A stretch of DNA of 64,000 nt from Clostridiales bacterium (GCA_004556155.1 SFIM01000006.1:1-64000); one strand, 5' to 3'; counted from the stretch's first letter, positions 36,392-45,920 are shown. A program made the numbers and translations. Notes: generated from the letters alone by a model not told the origin.

Positions 36392-36441
36392 TACATCGCA
36401 GCCGTTGTGGGAGAAAAACAGGCGATTTTGCAATTTTCGCA

Positions 36442-36471
36442 TTGACAAACCTCCCCTGCGCGCGCTATGCT
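36442..36471 (+). promoter_or_regulatory. Promoter of the MATE transporter gene
   Basis: A perfect TTGACA and TATGCT are 18 bases apart, 40 bases before the chosen ATG. It is divergent from the miaA operon promoter. Confidence 0.75.
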
Positions 36472-36511
36472 GATTTTTGCGTATGCGCAATTACGAAGAG
36501 TTGAGGATACC

Positions 36512-37897
36512 ATGAGAATGAAGCGTTTTCGGGGTGAGGGATGGGCGCTGCTGGGGATGATCTGGGCGCTGGCCTGGCCGACCATGCTGGAGCAGCTGAT
36601 GAGCACGGCCGTGCAGTATGTGGACGCGGCCATGGTGGGGCGCCTGGGCGCGCAGGCCACGGCGGCCGTGGGCGCAACCACCACCGTCAGCTGGCTGATT
36701 GGCAGCACGGTGTCGGCGCTGGGCATCGGGTTTTTGTCCTTTATCGCCCAGGCCTACGGCGCGGATGACCGGGCGCGCGCGGCGCGCACCTCCTCGCAGG
36801 CGGTGCTGGCCGTGCTGTTTTCGGGCACGCTGTTTACGGTGATCCCGCTGCTGCTCAGCCGCCGCGTGCCGGTGTGGATGCACGCCGCGCCCGAGATCCA
36901 GCAGGTGGCGTCGCAGTACTTTGCCATCCTGTATATGCCCATGCTGGCGCGCGCGGCCAGCACCATATTCGGCACCGCGCTGCGCGCCACGGGCGACAGC
37001 AAAACGCCCATGCGCGCGGGCCTGGCGATGAACCTGGTCAACGTGGTGCTGAACTTCCTGCTGATCTATGAATCCCGCACCGTGCGGGCGCTGGGGCTGT
37101 CCATCTGGCTGCCCGGCGCGGGCATGGGCGTGATCGGCGCGGCAATCGCCAGCGCGGTCTCCTATGCGGTGGGCGGCGTTTGGATTACTTGCGCGCTGTG
37201 GAAGCACCCGGTGATCTCCCCGCGCGGCCAGCGCCTGCGCCCCGACTGGGATGTGCTGCGCCCCTGCCTCAAGGTGGCGCTGCCCTCTGCCCTGCAGCGC
37301 TTTGGCACATCGTTTGGCTATGTGGCCTTCGCCTCCATGATTAACGCCCTGGGCACCATTCCGCTGGCGGCGCACAGCATCGCCAACACCGTGGAATCGG
37401 CCTTCTACATTCCCGGCTACGGCATGCAGACGGCTGCGGCTACGCTGATTGGCAACGCGCTGGGCGCAAGGGATGAAAGGCTGATGCGCAGGCTGGCGCG
37501 GATGCTGGTGGGCATCGAGATGGTGCTGATGGTGGTTTCCGGCGGGCTGCTGTTCATCTTTGCGCCGGGCATGATGAGCCTGTTTACCATCGACGCGGCG
37601 GTGATCGCCCTGGGCGCGACGGTGCTGCGCATGGTGGCGGTGTCCGAGCCGTTCTTCGGCGTCGCCATCATCCTGGAGGGCATGCTGCAGGGAACGGGCA
37701 ACACGATGGCGCCCTTTGTGTTCAATATCATCGGCATGTGGGGCGTGCGCATCCTGGGCACGTTTGTCTGCACGCGCCTGCTGCATATGGGGCTGGTGGC
37801 GGCCTGGGCGTGCATGATCGCGCACAACCTGCTGCTGTTCCTGCTGCTGCTGACCTACTGCCTGCGCGGCAGGTGGAACCCGCTGACCCGCGGATAA
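36512..37897 (+). CDS. MATE-family efflux transporter
   Basis: A 461-residue protein with twelve predicted membrane helices in two homologous halves, opening IWALAWPTMLEQLMSTAVQYVD, here cited in part: PTMLEQLMS and DAAMVGRLG. The repeat in the second half begins near ALPSALQRFGTSFGYVAF. These proteins export drugs or metabolites against sodium or proton gradients. The ATG at 36512 was chosen behind TTGAGGA; an earlier frame start lies in the promoter. It is monocistronic. Confidence 0.92.
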   Translation: MRMKRFRGEGWALLGMIWALAWPTMLEQLMSTAVQYVDAAMVGRLGAQATAAVGATTTVSWLIGSTVSALGIGFLSFIAQAYGADDRARAARTSSQAVLAVLFSGTLFTVIPLLLSRRVPVWMHAAPEIQQVASQYFAILYMPMLARAASTIFGTALRATGDSKTPMRAGLAMNLVNVVLNFLLIYESRTVRALGLSIWLPGAGMGVIGAAIASAVSYAVGGVWITCALWKHPVISPRGQRLRPDWDVLRPCLKVALPSALQRFGTSFGYVAFASMINALGTIPLAAHSIANTVESAFYIPGYGMQTAAATLIGNALGARDERLMRRLARMLVGIEMVLMVVSGGLLFIFAPGMMSLFTIDAAVIALGATVLRMVAVSEPFFGVAIILEGMLQGTGNTMAPFVFNIIGMWGVRILGTFVCTRLLHMGLVAAWACMIAHNLLLFLLLLTYCLRGRWNPLTRG

Positions 37898-37954
37898 CGC
37901 GCCGGACGGCGGGCAAACTACAGATGTAAATGTTTCATCTTCTTTACGAAAACA

Positions 37955-37983
37955 TTGCAAATAATGTCGATTCGCGGTATACT
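37955..37983 (+). promoter_or_regulatory. Promoter of the MoxR-DUF58-transglutaminase operon
   Basis: TTGCAA and TATACT are 17 bases apart, 34 bases before the MoxR gene start. Confidence 0.72.
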
Positions 37984-38017
37984 AAGGGTGTAAATCTGTC
38001 TTTGAAAGGAAGCAGCC

Positions 38018-38968
38018 ATGCAGCAGAACCAGGTTCGCTCCATTGTATACTCCCTGCAGCAGAACATCCGCCGCGTCATCGTGGGCAAGGATGAGGCCAT
38101 AGAGCTGGCGCTCATCGCCCTGCTGTGCAAGGGACACGTGCTTATCGAGGATGTGCCGGGCGTGGGTAAGACCACGCTGGTGGCCGCCTTGGCGCGGTCG
38201 CTGTCCTGCTCATTCAAGCGCATTCAGTTTACGCCCGACGTAACCCCCAGCGATATCACGGGCTTCACCATGCCTTCGCTGCAAACGGGCGAAATGGAAT
38301 ATAAAAGCGGCGCGGTGATGAGCCAGATCGTGCTGGCCGACGAAATCAACCGTACCTCGCCCAGGACCCAGTCCAGCCTGCTGGAGGTGATGGAGGAGGG
38401 GCAGGTGACGGTGGACGGCGTTACGCATCCGCTGCCGCGCCCCTTCATGGTGCTGGCCACGCAGAACCCGGTGGATTTTGTGGGCACCTATCCGCTGCCG
38501 GAGGCGCAGATGGACCGCTTTTTCCTGCGCATTACCATCGGCTATCCCTCCATCGAGGAGGAAATGGACGTGCTGGAGCGCTATTCCGGCCAGGCGTCGC
38601 CCCTGTCCAGCCTGCAAAGCGTGTGCGGCGCGGGCGATGTGGTTGCCATGCAGGAGCTGGTGGGCGCGGTGTATTGCAGCCGTGAGGTGCGCGCCTATGT
38701 GGCGCAGCTGGCGGCGCTGACGCGCAAGCATCCTGCCCTGGCGCTGGGCGTATCGCCCCGCGGGGCGATTGCGCTGATCCGCGCGGCGCAGGGCTGCGCG
38801 GTGCTGGCGGGACGCGACTATATATTGCCTGACGATGTCAAGCGCATGGCGCTGCCGGTGCTTTCCCATCGCCTGATTTTGACCCCCGAGGCGCGCATGA
38901 AAGGGCAGTCTGCCCAGCAGATTTTGCTGGGGCTGCTTTCCAGCGTGCCGGTGCCGGGCGCGCAATGA
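38018..38968 (+). CDS. MoxR-family AAA+ ATPase
   Basis: A 316-residue ATPase. Walker A reads GVGKTTLVAALA and is followed by FTPDVTPSDITGF. Walker B reads VLADEINRTSPRTQSSLLEVMEE, cited in part as VLADEINR and SLLEVMEE. Sensor and arginine-finger regions follow (LATQNPVDFVGTYPLPEAQ). MoxR ATPases act as chaperones with DUF58 partners, the next gene. The start follows GAAAGGAAGC. The downstream gene overlaps by ATGA. Confidence 0.95.
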   Translation: MQQNQVRSIVYSLQQNIRRVIVGKDEAIELALIALLCKGHVLIEDVPGVGKTTLVAALARSLSCSFKRIQFTPDVTPSDITGFTMPSLQTGEMEYKSGAVMSQIVLADEINRTSPRTQSSLLEVMEEGQVTVDGVTHPLPRPFMVLATQNPVDFVGTYPLPEAQMDRFFLRITIGYPSIEEEMDVLERYSGQASPLSSLQSVCGAGDVVAMQELVGAVYCSREVRAYVAQLAALTRKHPALALGVSPRGAIALIRAAQGCAVLAGRDYILPDDVKRMALPVLSHRLILTPEARMKGQSAQQILLGLLSSVPVPGAQ

Positions 38969-40110
38969 CCCGCCGGGGCGGCGCGCTGCTGGCGATATCC
39001 ATCTTTTGCCTGTTCTGCGGGATGTCGCTGGGCGGACGGATGCTGTATCTGTCCGCCGTTTTTGGCGTGCTTACGCTGCTGTTTTCGCTTTTGACCGTGC
39101 TGATTGCCAGGCGCCGGCTGCATGTCCGCTGCCGCCTGACAACGCCCAGCGTGCCGCGCGGGGAATACATGCAGGCGGAGCTTGCGTTTGATTATAAGCG
39201 CCTGCCGCCCATATCGCCTGTGCTGGTTATCGTGCGCGGGGGCGACAAGCTGTATGAGTGCGCCTATGAGCGCTTTCCTGCGCGCGCTCAGATATCCCTG
39301 CCCGCCCCGCATGTGGGCGTGGTGGATGTGGGGATTGAAAGCTGGGTATTTTCGGATATCTTCGGATTGTTTGAAATTCGGGTACGCGGGGGCGAGACCG
39401 CGCAGTGCCTGGCCCTGCCGCGCGATTTTGAGGTGGAAGCGCTGCACTTTTTGTCCTCGGACGATGGCCGCGCGCTGCCCAACCGTACCAGCGAGGATTT
39501 GTCCTCGCCTGATGATACGCGCGCCTATCGCGCGGGCGATCCCCTCAAGCGCGTGCACTGGAAGCTGTCTGCCCGCCGGCGGGAGCTGACCGTGCGCCGC
39601 TATGAAACGCCCGCGCCGCCCGATACGTTGATCCTGATGGATTGCACCCTGCCTGGGGCGGCGGATGAAAGCGAGGAAAACCGCGCCATCCTGCGCGATA
39701 CCCTGTGCGAAACCGCGCTGTCGGTGGCCATGATGCAGTCGCGCGATGATTCGCCGGTGCGTATGCCCTTTTATGGCGAACGGACGGCGGAATTTTATAT
39801 GGCTGCGGGGCGCTCGGACGGCATTGCGCTGCTGCCCGAGCTTTTGGCGCGCCAGCCCTTTACGGGCGGCACGGATTTTGCCCGCGTGCTCAACCTGGAG
39901 CTTCGCCGCATGCGCAGCACGGGCGCGACGGTGATTATCACCTCCCGCCTGAGCGCGGACGTGGTGGAGGGCATTGCGCATATCCGGCGCATGGGGCCGT
40001 CTGCGCGCGTGTATCTGATTACGCGCACGCCCGACGCCGAGCAGGATCGTCCCTATGTGGCGCGGCTGCAGCAATGCATGGTGGAGGTGTGCTATGTCTC
40101 GCCTGCGTGA
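38965..40110 (+). CDS. DUF58 (vWA-like) membrane protein
   Basis: A 381-residue protein with two N-terminal membrane helices (about residues 7-45), then a beta-rich region with SDIFGLFEIRVRGGE and the DUF58 signature YRAGDPLKRVHWKLSARR, cited here in two parts: YRAGDPLKRVHW and KLSARR. A vWA-like C-terminal domain follows. DUF58 proteins pair with MoxR in membrane and wall-related complexes. It overlaps both neighbours, consistent with one translationally coupled operon. Confidence 0.92.
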   Translation: MTRRGGALLAISIFCLFCGMSLGGRMLYLSAVFGVLTLLFSLLTVLIARRRLHVRCRLTTPSVPRGEYMQAELAFDYKRLPPISPVLVIVRGGDKLYECAYERFPARAQISLPAPHVGVVDVGIESWVFSDIFGLFEIRVRGGETAQCLALPRDFEVEALHFLSSDDGRALPNRTSEDLSSPDDTRAYRAGDPLKRVHWKLSARRRELTVRRYETPAPPDTLILMDCTLPGAADESEENRAILRDTLCETALSVAMMQSRDDSPVRMPFYGERTAEFYMAAGRSDGIALLPELLARQPFTGGTDFARVLNLELRRMRSTGATVIITSRLSADVVEGIAHIRRMGPSARVYLITRTPDAEQDRPYVARLQQCMVEVCYVSPA

Positions 40111-42388
40111 TAAGGGGCTGCGCGCGGCCCTGAGCGCGCTGATTGCCTGGCTGCTGGCGCTGGGTCTGGGCCTGCCGCTGCTCAAGGGCTTTGGCCTGGA
40201 GGGGCAGATGCTGCGCTTTGCCGTCTGCACGGCGGGCCTTTCGGGGGTGTTTTCCCTGCTGCGCACGCGCAAATACCTGTTTTCGCTGTCTCTTTTGCTG
40301 GCTGCCGCGGCGGCCGGCGTGCATTATTTGCTGGGCGGCGGCTGGATACAAAGCGCTCTGAACGCCGGGAATGCCATTGCGATGCATCTGCGCGGGGCGG
40401 GCGTTGCGCTGCCGCTGTATGGCGATACGATCGCCTTGCAGCTGACGCTGTACTGCGCCTTGCTGGGCACTGCGTTGGCTTCGCCCGATAACGGCCTGTA
40501 TGCGCCGATTTTTATTGTAGGTTCGCTGCTTTGCAGCATGTGGCTGCTTGGGCTGCGCGGGGCCAGCGCGTATATGCTGCCCGCCCTGCCCGCGCTGCTG
40601 CTATTGTATGCCTGGACGCATGCGCGCGATCCCGAGGGCGATACGCCCCAGCGCCGTTCTATGCCTGCCATTGCGCTGGTTGCTGCGGCGGCGCTGTGCG
40701 CGCTGTCCATGGCGCTGGCTCCGGCGGACGGTACCAAGGTGCCCGCGCTGGCGCAGTTAGCGGATCGTGTGAGCGAAATACTGGACGATACGCTGCTGTT
40801 CCGTGAGCAGCGCTCGCGCTACAGCCTGGCTTTAGACGGCTGGATGCCCCAGGGCGAGGGCCGTCTGGGCGGCGAACCCTCGCCCAGCGATCGCATCATC
40901 ATGCAGGTGGAAACCGATGAAACAGTCTACCTGCGCGGTGCGATTCTGGATACCTATACGGGCGGAGCGTGGTACGATAGCATCAGCGCCCAGCGCTATG
41001 GCTGGTATTCGCGCCGATATCGGGAGCTGCGCGATCAGCTGACCCAGGCTGCTTATCCGTTGGTATCGGCGCAGAGCGAAAAAATGGCGCGTGTGATCAT
41101 GCTTACCGACAGCGCCAGCACGCTCTTTGTACCCCAGCGCCTGCGCACGCTGACCGTCGAGGGCACGGCCAACGCTTATTTCAATCTGGGCACCGAGGTG
41201 TTTTTGAGCCGCAATTTGCAGCCCAGGGATACCTATACCGTTGAATATTTGCCCATGAAGGCCACCGACGCAGGCATGGCTGGGCTGGTTGCCAGCAATC
41301 AAAACGCCCAGGATGCGGCCTATGCCGGCGCGCAAGCGCAGTATATGGACGTTCCCGGCCATATGCAGCAGGATATTTATGATATCGTCCAGCGCGTGAC
41401 TCAGGGGTGTAATACGCCGTGGGAAAAGGCCGTGGCGCTGCGCGATTATCTGCAAAATACCTGCACCTATACCCTGCAGGTGCAAACGCCGCCCACGGAT
41501 GTGGACTTTGTGGCCTGGTTCCTGTTGGCCGAGCGCCAGGGCTATTGCACCTATTTTGCCTCAGCCATGACCGTGATGTGCCGCATGGCGGGCCTGCCTG
41601 CGCGCTATATCGAAGGGTATTTGGTGCGCCCAGAGGCGGGCGGCACGACCGTCGTGCGCGGGCTTAACGCCCATGCCTGGACGGAGGTGTACTTGCGCGG
41701 AGTGGGCTGGGTGGCGTTTGACGCGACCCCCGGCGCGGGCGATCAGGATCAGAGCAATACGCCTGACGGCAGCCTGCCGCCCGAGCAGCAGGAGCAGCCG
41801 ACCCCCACGCCCGAGCCTGCGCCCACGCCTACCCCCTCACCTACGCCTGAAGCGCAGCCGACTCCCACGCCGACCCCCGCCCCCGAGGGCGCAACGCCCA
41901 CGCCATCGCCTACGCCCGAAGCGCAGCCTACTCCCACGCCTACGCCTCCGCCGCAGGATCCGCCCAAGGATCCTGGCCCGCGGCTGCCCTGGCTGGCGCT
42001 GCTGTTGCTGCTGGCTTTGATGCTGCTGCTTGCCTGGCGCGCACGCTTAACCGAACCCATGTACCGCGCTGCCCGCGCGAAGGATGATGCGGCTGCGCTG
42101 CTGCTGCTGTGGCAGGCTGCGCTGCAATGCGCCGCGCAATTGGGCAAGCCCCGGCAGCATGCCGAAACGCCGCTGGCCTATGCCGCGCGCCTGGGGGACA
42201 GCCTGGGCGTATCGCTGCAGAGCCTGGCTGAGGCGGTCAGCGCCGTGCAGTATGGCCGTCACATGCCGTCGTCTGCCGCCGTGCAGGAGGCTGGGCGCGT
42301 GTATACCGCGCTGAACGAACAACTGAATCTGTGGCAAAAGGCTGTGCTGTGCCTGCGCCGCATGCTGCATGTGACGCGCCGTCGCTGA
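40094..42388 (+). CDS. TgpA-type membrane transglutaminase-like protein
   Basis: A 764-residue protein. Five to six membrane helices occupy residues 10-215. An extracellular transglutaminase-like core follows with the Cys in RQGYCTYFASAM, His in LNAHAWTEVY and Asp in FDATPG. A TPTP/PEAQ-rich stalk at about 560-625 leads to a final helix and a cytoplasmic DUF4129-like region. The start at 40094 follows GTGGAGGTG and lies 17 bases inside the DUF58 gene. The protein may crosslink or cleave surface peptides. The MoxR-DUF58-TgpA order is a known association. Confidence 0.93.
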   Translation: MSRLRDKGLRAALSALIAWLLALGLGLPLLKGFGLEGQMLRFAVCTAGLSGVFSLLRTRKYLFSLSLLLAAAAAGVHYLLGGGWIQSALNAGNAIAMHLRGAGVALPLYGDTIALQLTLYCALLGTALASPDNGLYAPIFIVGSLLCSMWLLGLRGASAYMLPALPALLLLYAWTHARDPEGDTPQRRSMPAIALVAAAALCALSMALAPADGTKVPALAQLADRVSEILDDTLLFREQRSRYSLALDGWMPQGEGRLGGEPSPSDRIIMQVETDETVYLRGAILDTYTGGAWYDSISAQRYGWYSRRYRELRDQLTQAAYPLVSAQSEKMARVIMLTDSASTLFVPQRLRTLTVEGTANAYFNLGTEVFLSRNLQPRDTYTVEYLPMKATDAGMAGLVASNQNAQDAAYAGAQAQYMDVPGHMQQDIYDIVQRVTQGCNTPWEKAVALRDYLQNTCTYTLQVQTPPTDVDFVAWFLLAERQGYCTYFASAMTVMCRMAGLPARYIEGYLVRPEAGGTTVVRGLNAHAWTEVYLRGVGWVAFDATPGAGDQDQSNTPDGSLPPEQQEQPTPTPEPAPTPTPSPTPEAQPTPTPTPAPEGATPTPSPTPEAQPTPTPTPPPQDPPKDPGPRLPWLALLLLLALMLLLAWRARLTEPMYRAARAKDDAAALLLLWQAALQCAAQLGKPRQHAETPLAYAARLGDSLGVSLQSLAEAVSAVQYGRHMPSSAAVQEAGRVYTALNEQLNLWQKAVLCLRRMLHVTRRR

Positions 42389-42402
42389 CGCATGCAATTA
42401 CT

Positions 42403-42435
42403 GCCCTTGGGACACACTGCTCCTAAGGGCTTTTT
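42403..42435 (+). terminator. Terminator before dapA
   Basis: GCCCTTGGGA pairs with TCCTAAGGGC, followed by five T, ending the MoxR operon. Confidence 0.85.
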
Positions 42436-42456
42436 GCATGAAAAGGAGGCGTTCAT

Positions 42457-43344
42457 ATGACCGGTACGCCGCTGTTTACAGGCGTATGCACCGCGATGAT
42501 CACGCCGTTTTGCGGCGGGCAGATCGATTATCCTGCCCTGGATGGGCTGCTGGAACGGCAGATCAACGCAAAGGTTGACGCGCTGCTGATTGCCGGCACC
42601 ACGGGTGAACCCAGCACGCTCAGCGATGCGGAATGGGAGAGCCTGACCGCCCACGCGCTGACGCGCATCGCGGGCCGCGTGCGGGTGATCGTAGGCACGG
42701 GCAGCAACAATCTGCGCGTCACCCTGCGCCGCGCGGGCTTTGCCGCCGATCATGGGGCCGATGCGCAGCTGTGCGTGACCCCCTATTATAACAAGGCTAC
42801 CCAAGCCGGGCTGTATGCCTATTTTACGCGCATTGCGGATGAATGCGCGCTGCCGGTGATGCTCTATAACGTGCCTGCGCGCACAGGGCTGAACATGCTG
42901 CCCGAAACCTGCGCGGGGCTGGCGCATCATCCGGGCGTGATCGGCGTGAAGGAGGCGTCGGACGATCTGGGACAGCTGGCGCGCCTGACCGCGCTGACGC
43001 CGCTGCCCGTGTACTGCGGCAGCGATCAGTGGATGGCTCCCGCCCTGCGGCTGGGCGCGCGCGGGGTGATCTCGGTGCTGGCCAACCTGTGCCCCGAGGC
43101 CGTGCGCATCCTGTGCCAATCCCAGCAGAAGGGCTGCGAGCAGTCCGCCGCCGCGCAGCAGCGCCACTTGGCTGCGCTGACGGACGCGCTGTTCTGCGAG
43201 GTCAGCCCAAGCCCGGTCAAGTACGCGCTGTCGCTGCTGGGGCTTTGCCGCGCCGAGGTGCGCCTGCCGCTGGTGCCCCTGCAGCCAGACAGCCGCGAAA
43301 GATTGCAGAGCCTGCTGGCCCGGCATGGGCTGCTGCCCGCATGA
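42457..43344 (+). CDS. dapA: 4-hydroxy-tetrahydrodipicolinate synthase
   Basis: A 295-residue (beta/alpha)8 enzyme that condenses pyruvate with aspartate semialdehyde in lysine/diaminopimelate synthesis. The signature GTTGEPSTLSDAEW, the tyrosine segment YNVPARTGLNM and the Schiff-base lysine in GVIGVKEASDD are present. The start follows AAAAGGAGGC. Its stop overlaps dapB by ATGA. No clear promoter was seen in the 68-base gap, so read-through or an unusual promoter is possible. Confidence 0.93.
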   Translation: MTGTPLFTGVCTAMITPFCGGQIDYPALDGLLERQINAKVDALLIAGTTGEPSTLSDAEWESLTAHALTRIAGRVRVIVGTGSNNLRVTLRRAGFAADHGADAQLCVTPYYNKATQAGLYAYFTRIADECALPVMLYNVPARTGLNMLPETCAGLAHHPGVIGVKEASDDLGQLARLTALTPLPVYCGSDQWMAPALRLGARGVISVLANLCPEAVRILCQSQQKGCEQSAAAQQRHLAALTDALFCEVSPSPVKYALSLLGLCRAEVRLPLVPLQPDSRERLQSLLARHGLLPA

Positions 43345-43964
43345 CGGGGCTGCTGTTATTTGGCGCGGAGGGCCGCATGGGGCGCGAGGTGGCGGCGCTG
43401 GCGGCACAATACGGCTTTACGCTGGGGGAAAAGGCGGAGGCGGCGATTGATTTTTCGCATCCGGATGCGTTGGATGCGGTGCTTGACGCCGTGCTGGCGC
43501 GCGGCATTCCGCTGGTGAGCGGCACGACGGGCTATTCGCTTGCGCAGCAGCAGCAAATCCACGCGGCGGCGCAGCGCGTGCCCATCCTGCGCTCGGCCAA
43601 TTTCAGCCTGGGCGCGGCGGTGATGGCGCGGCTGCTGGCGCAGGCGGCAAGCAGCCTGCCGGGCTGGGACGGCGCGCTGATTGAGCGGCATCACGCGGGC
43701 AAAGTGGATGCGCCCAGCGGGACGGCGATTGCGCTGGCACAGGCCATGGCGCTGCCGCGGGAGGGCATCCTGTCCGTGCGCGGCGGCACGGTGCGCGGGC
43801 TGCATGAGGCAGGATTCTACGGCCCCGAGGAGCATTTGACCATCGTACACTGCGCCGAAAGCCGCGCGGTGTTCGCCCATGGCGCACTGCGCGCCGCCCG
43901 GTGGAGCATCGGCCGCACGGCAGGGCTGTACGGCATGGAGGATCTGCTGGAAACGGTGATATAA
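43341..43964 (+). CDS. dapB: 4-hydroxy-tetrahydrodipicolinate reductase (compact form)
   Basis: A 207-residue protein, shorter than the usual 250-270 but close to compact thermophile forms. The nucleotide-binding start is LLLFGAEGRMGREV. A signature region reads IERHHAGKVDAPSGTA, which carries the catalytic His pair and Lys. GTTGYS and FSLGAAVMARLL are also conserved. It reduces the DapA product. The compact length comes from a shorter N-terminal half; no frameshift was seen. It is translationally coupled to dapA. Confidence 0.9.
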   Translation: MTGLLLFGAEGRMGREVAALAAQYGFTLGEKAEAAIDFSHPDALDAVLDAVLARGIPLVSGTTGYSLAQQQQIHAAAQRVPILRSANFSLGAAVMARLLAQAASSLPGWDGALIERHHAGKVDAPSGTAIALAQAMALPREGILSVRGGTVRGLHEAGFYGPEEHLTIVHCAESRAVFAHGALRAARWSIGRTAGLYGMEDLLETVI

Positions 43965-44020
43965 AAAAGCCCCGTCTGTGACGGGGCTTCAGCCTGTCGA
44001 AAAAGGGTGTTCGACAGGCT
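43963..44020. terminator. Double hairpin between dapB and an EamA gene
   Basis: AAGCCCCGTC / GACGGGGCTT (43967-43989) is a 10-bp stem with six A at its left, so on the minus strand it ends in six T. Next to it AGCCTGTCGAA / TTCGACAGGCT (43991-44020) forms a second 11-bp hairpin. The pair can serve both convergent genes, most clearly the minus-strand one. Confidence 0.8.
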
Positions 44021-44037
44021 GCCGCTGAAGGTCAGCC

Positions 44038-44946
44038 TTACGGATCCAGCAGGCCGATAATCGCAATGCCCGCCACCGTAATGGCGATGGCCGCGTAGTG
44101 CTTCCAGCTCAGCTTTTCCTTGAGGAACAGGCGGCTCCACAGCACCGACACCGCGCAGTAGGAAGCGATGATGGGCGCGCTCATGGCCACGTGCGCCTTG
44201 TCCGCCAGGGCATAGATGTAGAAGAACTGGCCGATGGTCTCGCACACAGCGCCCAGATACTTGGGGCCTTCGCTGCGCACGGTCAGCTTTTCGCGCTTGA
44301 CAAACAGCACGTACCCCCCCGCAAGCAGGCCGGCGATCAGGAAGGTCAGCTCGTAGGCCACGTTGGCAGAGCCCTCGTCGAGGGTTTCCAGCACCAGGCT
44401 GTCGGCAAAGGTGCCTGCCGCGTCCAGCACGCAGTAGAGGATGGGCAGCAGCAGCGCCAGGAAGGACTTGGCGTATTTGCGGTTGCCCGCCTCCTGACGG
44501 GCGGCGCGCAGCTCGTCGTCCTCGGTGGCTTCCACCACGCCCAGCAGGATTACGCCGCCGGCCACCAGCGTGATGGCGATCAGCTGCAGCGCGCCCATAT
44601 CGCCAAGACCCGCCGTGATGAGGGTCAGTATGGCCACCAGCGCGCCGGAGGAATTGCAGATGGGCGAGGAAATGGAAAGCTCGATGTAGCGCAGGCCGAT
44701 ATAGCCGATGGCCATGGATACGATGTAGAGCAGCGATACGGGAAGGTAGGTCAGGATGATGCTCAGGTTGATCTCTACGCCGTTTACGAAGATTTCGTAG
44801 CAGGCGTGCAGACCCATCACAACGCCCACGGCCATGACCATCTTCAGGTAGGCGGTTTTATCGCCGCTCTCACGGCAGCCAATTTTGGAAAACAAATCCG
44901 AGCCGCTCCAGCACAGCAGGGCAGCCAGGGAATACCAAAACCACAT
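44038..44946 (-). CDS. EamA-like (DMT) transporter
   Basis: A 302-residue protein with about ten membrane helices in two repeats. The first ends near YIELSISSPICNSSGALVAI, the second near SAPIIASYCAVSVLWSRLFLKEKLSWKHY. These features match the DMT superfamily. An acidic cytosolic loop (EATEDDELRAARQEAGNRK) splits the halves. It lies 38 bases after the metallophosphoesterase gene and is probably cotranscribed. Substrate unknown. Confidence 0.86.
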   Translation of the reverse strand: MWFWYSLAALLCWSGSDLFSKIGCRESGDKTAYLKMVMAVGVVMGLHACYEIFVNGVEINLSIILTYLPVSLLYIVSMAIGYIGLRYIELSISSPICNSSGALVAILTLITAGLGDMGALQLIAITLVAGGVILLGVVEATEDDELRAARQEAGNRKYAKSFLALLLPILYCVLDAAGTFADSLVLETLDEGSANVAYELTFLIAGLLAGGYVLFVKREKLTVRSEGPKYLGAVCETIGQFFYIYALADKAHVAMSAPIIASYCAVSVLWSRLFLKEKLSWKHYAAIAITVAGIAIIGLLDP

Positions 44947-44984
44947 GGTTGTATTTCTCTCCTTTTTTTCTGATGAAGATCCGT

Positions 44985-45854
44985 TTACTGCGCCCGCGCG
45001 CGGCTGAGGGTGATCAGGTGATACTGCGCCCGCGCGCCCAGCCGCAGCGGCAGCCAGGTGGTGCCCACGCCGTTGGAAACCAGCACGGTGACGCCGTGCT
45101 CCTCAATTTCGCCCGAGCGGTAATGGTTGCCGTAGCGCAGCCCGCGCCGGCTGGCGGTATAGGGCGCAAAGCCCAGCAGCGTCACCTGACCGCCGTGCGT
45201 ATGCCCGCACAGAGCCAGATCAAAAAACGGATCCCTTTGTACATTATAAGCGTCCTCCAATGCGTCGGGCGCATGGGGGGCGTAAATCACATAATCCGCG
45301 CCGCGCACCTGGGCGGCCACGTCCTGATAGTCGGGCTCACCCCAATAGCAATCGTCCGTGGCGCACAGGGCGATGGTATCCTCCCCGCTGCGCAGCGTCA
45401 GCGCGCTGTTAAGCAGCGGGGTGACGCTTTTTGCCTGCATGGCGGCGCACAGCGCGTCTATATCGCCGTCCGCACGGTCATGATTGCCGATGACTGCGCA
45501 CACGGCCAGGCGCGCGTGCAACGGCGGCACGATGTGCCAGAATTCCAGGCTGTGGGCTGCGTCCTCGCCGTAATCCCCGCCCAGCAGGATGATATCGGCT
45601 TCCAGGGCGTTGAGACGCGCCGCCAGGTCGTTTACGCGCGCCGCATCCAGCAGCGCGCCGTAATGGATATCCGAGGCGTAGGCCAGCTTCAACCCGCTCA
45701 GCGATCTTGGGACGTGCGCGGAGCTGATCTCGTGCCGCTCCAGCCGCAGCTGGCGCGCCGTGTAGATTGGATACAGCCAGCGCCGGGGACGCAGCGAGGC
45801 CATCAGGATGCCCAGCCGCGAGGGCGTATGGGGTCGCTTTGCGGGCGTTTTCAT
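44985..45854 (-). CDS. Calcineurin-like metallophosphoesterase
   Basis: A 289-residue protein with the metal-binding motifs in order: ASDIHYG, LLGGDYGED, VIGNHD and LALCGHTHGGQ. This set defines calcineurin-type phosphoesterases of the YkuE-like class. The basic N-terminus includes RRWLYPIYTARQL, but no typical twin-arginine or Sec signal is visible. The ATG at 45854 follows AAAGGAG; a longer frame would enter the promoter. Substrate unknown. Confidence 0.87.
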   Translation of the reverse strand: MKTPAKRPHTPSRLGILMASLRPRRWLYPIYTARQLRLERHEISSAHVPRSLSGLKLAYASDIHYGALLDAARVNDLAARLNALEADIILLGGDYGEDAAHSLEFWHIVPPLHARLAVCAVIGNHDRADGDIDALCAAMQAKSVTPLLNSALTLRSGEDTIALCATDDCYWGEPDYQDVAAQVRGADYVIYAPHAPDALEDAYNVQRDPFFDLALCGHTHGGQVTLLGFAPYTASRRGLRYGNHYRSGEIEEHGVTVLVSNGVGTTWLPLRLGARAQYHLITLSRARAQ

Positions 45855-45891
45855 GGGCGAATCAGCTCCTTTCCTATCATTGAATAGGGAT

Positions 45892-45920
45892 ATAATATCA
45901 TAGCCGCCCCAAAAGCGCAA
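45892..45920 (-). promoter_or_regulatory. Promoter of the metallophosphoesterase-EamA operon
   Basis: TTGCGC and TATTAT are 17 bases apart on the minus strand, 38 bases before the start codon. The rest of the gap (to 46064) contains only a terminator. Confidence 0.6.
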
